A DNA stretch of 8,525 bases from Roseburia sp. CAG:303 (GTDB lineage Bacteria; Bacillota; Clostridia; Lachnospirales; Lachnospiraceae). The stretch lies in assembly GCA_000437755.1 (NCBI GenBank), contig FR900131.1:23891-32415 (forward strand). The letters run 5' to 3'. Of this stretch, positions 6,928 through 8,525 are shown in pieces. The number at the start of each line of letters is the position of its first letter. Within the stretch, counting starts at the first letter, position 1. Position numbers and translations under genes: made by a program. The notes below the pieces were generated by a model. The model saw only the letters and a list, made by a program, of their open reading frames with translations, was not told the DNA's origin and did no database searches.

Positions 6928-6980
6928 AATATCCTCCTTACCAAACAATTACTTTTTAATGTTTCACACAACATCCCACA

Positions 6981-7002
6981 AAATGTTTCACGTGAAACAT
7001 TT
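6981..7002. promoter_or_regulatory. parS site 2 (ParB-binding), upstream of the coiled-coil/LuxR pair
   Basis: The core TGTTTCACGTGAAACA (6984-6999) is again an exact parS match, in a 22-bp perfect palindrome. Half-sites flank it: TGTTTCAC at 6960-6967 and TGTTTCAT at 7004-7011. The immediate context is shared with site 1: the same A-rich left flank and T-rich right flank, then TGTTTCAT 4-5 bp on. This suggests either duplication or selection for an extended site. It lies 56 bp upstream of the coiled-coil gene's ATG, inside its predicted leader. Confidence 0.97.
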
Positions 7003-7067
7003 GTGTTTCATAAAGACATGAACAGGTTTTACTCTGCCATTATAACTATCACTGTATTACAATTTTT

Positions 7068-7096
7068 ATTATAACACACTAAAAATCCTTTTTCTA
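7068..7096 (-). promoter_or_regulatory. Putative promoter for the coiled-coil/LuxR operon
   Basis: The - strand has a perfect extended -10, TGTTATAAT (-10 hexamer 7068-7073), with a 17-bp spacer to TAGAAA at 7091-7096 (4 of 6 match to TTGACA). The predicted start near 7061 gives a leader of about 134 nt that contains parS site 2. A second TATAAT on this strand (7039-7044) has no convincing -35. Confidence 0.6.
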
Positions 7097-7111
7097 TCCT
7101 TGAAGTTTTAA

Positions 7112-7140
7112 TTGTATATATTTCTGTTTTGCATTATAAT
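7112..7140 (+). promoter_or_regulatory. Sigma-A-type promoter for the alpha/beta hydrolase gene
   Basis: TTGTAT at 7112-7117, a 17-bp spacer and a perfect TATAAT at 7135-7140. The start would be near 7147, 77 nt before the ATG. The -35 lies only 15 bp from the -35 of the divergent promoter of the coiled-coil/LuxR operon, so the two units may share control. Confidence 0.7.
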
Positions 7141-7223
7141 ATAAACATAAGATAAAATACAATTTTCCATCATGTTATATTCGTAAATAATACATATCTT
7201 TATGATTAAGGAGGCTTTCCGTT

Positions 7224-8156
7224 ATGAAAAAATTTAAACTGTTGTCTTTAGGCGGTCTTACGATTGCCGGTATTCATTTTTTTAACAAGTATATAAGTGA
7301 AAAAGCCCTTGTACAGAATAATTCCTTTACTGATTTTGAATACAAATGGAGCTATGGGGTCATTCGCTACAGTAAACAAGGAAGTGGAACACCTGTTCTC
7401 CTAATTCACGATCTTACTGCTGGAAGCAGTTCCTACGAATGGAAATTCATCGCTTCATCTCTAGAGAAAAATCATACTGTATATACACTTGATTTACTTG
7501 GATGTGGAAATTCTGATAAGCCGGTTTTTACCTATACAAACTTTTTATTTGTTCAATTATTGAAAGATTTCGTTGATGACGTTATCAATGATTCCTGTGA
7601 TATCGTTACCTCTGGAACCTCCTGTGAAATTGCTCTTATGTATGCACTCACACCAAATTGTTCAGTAAAAAAGATAATCACGGTTAATCCTTATTTTGCC
7701 TCAAGAGAAGAACTTCTTATTTCCAAAAAAAATAAATATTGCAATTATTTTTACCAGCTCCCTATGTTGGGAACTTTTGCCGCCAATCTAAAAAATTCCC
7801 GTGAAGCATTTGAACAGCTTTTCTATAATAATTACTACCATGATGCCTATGCAATATCTTCCGACTGTATCGATACCTACTATTCCGCATATCATACCAA
7901 CGGTACATCGAGGGGATTGTTTTCAAGTATTCTGAATCATTACACCCATACAGATACAAGCGGTGCATTGAATCGTCTCACGATACCGCTTTCCGTCATT
8001 GCGGGTGCGTATGAGCCAGACATTGATACTGCTATAAATACTTACAAAACTGCTGATACTTTTACGGGTGCTGACTTTATCCCTGATACCAGACATCTGC
8101 CACATTTGGAAAAGCCGGATGAATTTGTAAAAGTACTCATGCCGCTTTTATCCTGA
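7224..8156 (+). CDS. Membrane-anchored alpha/beta hydrolase with atypical nucleophile elbow
   Basis: This 310-residue protein has the alpha/beta-hydrolase fold. The N-terminus has two lysines then a hydrophobic stretch (about 5-20), likely an uncleaved anchor or a weak signal. Landmarks: oxyanion-loop H62-D63 in LLIHDLTAGSSSYEW, the strand DLLGCGNSDKP (90-100), nucleophile region VTSGTSCEIALMYA with S133, a likely acid in GAYEPDID (E264, D266 or D268), and the catalytic His H291 in TRHLPHLEKPDEF. The elbow reads G-T-S-C-E instead of G-x-S-x-G, placing Glu135 where Gly is usual. That may still be active but could change activity. Substrate is unknown; lipid or ester hydrolysis is the family default. 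It follows an ideal AAGGAGG (7208-7214) and is on the strand opposite to both flanking chromosome-maintenance units. Confidence 0.87.
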   Translation: MKKFKLLSLGGLTIAGIHFFNKYISEKALVQNNSFTDFEYKWSYGVIRYSKQGSGTPVLLIHDLTAGSSSYEWKFIASSLEKNHTVYTLDLLGCGNSDKPVFTYTNFLFVQLLKDFVDDVINDSCDIVTSGTSCEIALMYALTPNCSVKKIITVNPYFASREELLISKKNKYCNYFYQLPMLGTFAANLKNSREAFEQLFYNNYYHDAYAISSDCIDTYYSAYHTNGTSRGLFSSILNHYTHTDTSGALNRLTIPLSVIAGAYEPDIDTAINTYKTADTFTGADFIPDTRHLPHLEKPDEFVKVLMPLLS

Positions 8157-8168
8157 TTGATACCAGAA

Positions 8169-8214
8169 AACCGGACAGAATGTTAATTAACAACACTCTG
8201 TCCGGTTCTATTTT
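8169..8214. terminator. Bidirectional terminator between the hydrolase gene and rsmG
   Basis: AACCGGACAGA (8169-8179) pairs with TCTGTCCGGTT (8197-8207). After one A-C mismatch the stem continues with TGTT (8181-8184) to AACA (8192-8195), leaving a 7-nt loop. A T-rich stretch (CTATTTTA) follows on the + strand and TTTTCTGG on the - strand. The position between two convergent stop codons supports termination of both genes; the right arm ends 5 bp before the rsmG stop. Confidence 0.85.
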
Positions 8215-8525
8215 ATAGTGGCTCTTTTCCTGGAGTTCCTGCTTTTCTTGGGTATTTTTTACCCGTATTTTTTTCTTTCTTTATGCAGACAAAGATACGT
8301 TCCATATCCGTATCCGGAAGAATCAGTTCCTGTACACCAGCTAATCTTCCGCCTAATTTGCCGATGGCATTTCCTGCCTGTTCTATTTCTTCCTGTGAAT
8401 TTGCTGCCTTATAGGAAATAAATTCCCCGCCTTTTTTTACAAAAGGGATACACAGCTCCGATAATGTAGACAGATTCGCCACTGCCCTTGAAACGCATAA
8501 ATCGTATTTTTCCCTGTGCTCTTCC
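8213..8525 (-). CDS. rsmG: 16S rRNA (guanine527-N7)-methyltransferase RsmG (GidB), C-terminal part
   Basis: This is the C-terminal fragment of the SAM-dependent methyltransferase that makes m7G527 in the 530 loop of 16S rRNA; loss gives low-level streptomycin resistance. The frame is open to the window end (about 103 residues seen), so the start lies outside. Diagnostic sequence is REKYDLCVSRAVANLSTLSE, then PFVKKGGEFISYKA, and the conserved Glu-rich segment SQEEIEQAGNAIGKLGG. It ends with a basic tail, KKEKNTGKKYPRKAGTPGKEPL, in which the KYPRKAGTPGKEPL motif is a standard RsmG terminus. A GTG at 8482 (MANLS) is internal, because upstream codons still encode conserved RsmG residues. In many Firmicutes rsmG follows mnmE-mnmG next to the parAB locus near oriC, which fits this context. 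Confidence 0.96.
   Translation of the reverse strand, partial: EEHREKYDLCVSRAVANLSTLSELCIPFVKKGGEFISYKAANSQEEIEQAGNAIGKLGGRLAGVQELILPDTDMERIFVCIKKEKNTGKKYPRKAGTPGKEPL

Noticed and set aside
6925..6948. TTG at 6948 as the start of the coiled-coil protein
   Set aside because: An AAGGAGG at 6933-6939 sits ideally before ATG 6927. The extra N-terminal residues are just the translated ribosome binding site.
6622..7021. + strand Phe-rich reading frames opposite the coiled-coil gene
   Set aside because: Composition is the complement of a Lys/Glu-rich coiled coil, and one frame runs through parS site 2; no start signal supports them.
5573..7223. oriC or DnaA-box cluster near the parS sites
   Set aside because: I could not find TTATNCACA-type boxes in a cluster. 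Proximity to the origin is inferred only from gene content.
8480..8482. GTG at 8482 as the start of a short 89-residue gene
   Set aside because: Upstream in-frame codons encode REKYDLCVSRA, a conserved RsmG segment, so this is an internal codon.

Overview
The window is AT-rich DNA with strong AGGAGG-type ribosome binding sites. It carries two perfect copies of the Firmicutes parS site and genes typical of the oriC-proximal arm: rsmG, parA/soj, parB/spo0J and a DUF4446 gene. Together with the style of the proteins (flavodoxin/SCP2 fusion, divergent MurG, many Lys/Glu/Ile-rich products) this suggests a Clostridia chromosome, probably Lachnospiraceae. The taxonomic call is inference. No mobile element, CRISPR array, tRNA or rRNA was seen.

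Layout. Positions 1-3253 run on the + strand: the 3' part of a rhomboid intramembrane protease, a flavodoxin-like/SCP2 two-domain protein, a HIT-family nucleotide hydrolase/transferase and murG. The first three are separated by only about 30 bp and look like one transcription unit. murG is set apart by a 101-bp gap with a possible promoter and a pair of TTAGTNACTAA palindromes. A very long hairpin at 3268-3326 ends murG and the convergent unit that follows.

Positions 3351-6927 run on the - strand. Read in the direction of transcription they are a coiled-coil protein with a CxxC motif (6927-6352), a LuxR/GerE-type regulator with a degraded receiver domain (6352-5765, TAATG stop/start overlap), then parA, parB and a DUF4446 membrane protein. 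A perfect parS site lies in the leader of each of the two subunits of this block (5606-5621 before parA, 6984-6999 before the coiled-coil gene). The two-gene regulator module is therefore bracketed by parS sites 1,378 bp apart.

Positions 7112-8156 hold a + strand gene for a membrane-anchored alpha/beta hydrolase with a good sigma-A-type promoter, back to back with the promoter of the regulator pair. A second bidirectional hairpin (8169-8207) separates it from the convergent rsmG, cut by the window end.

How they work together: ParA, ParB and parS form the origin segregation system. In Bacillus subtilis rsmG, noc, soj and spo0J are contiguous. Here noc is absent from that interval and the hydrolase plus the coiled-coil/LuxR pair occupy it. 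The coiled-coil/LuxR pair is the least explained part of the window. It resembles the sensor half of DegS next to a DegU-like regulator, but without any histidine kinase and without the acidic phosphorylation pocket. The parS sites in both leaders make it plausible that ParB occupancy affects transcription of both units; that is a hypothesis.
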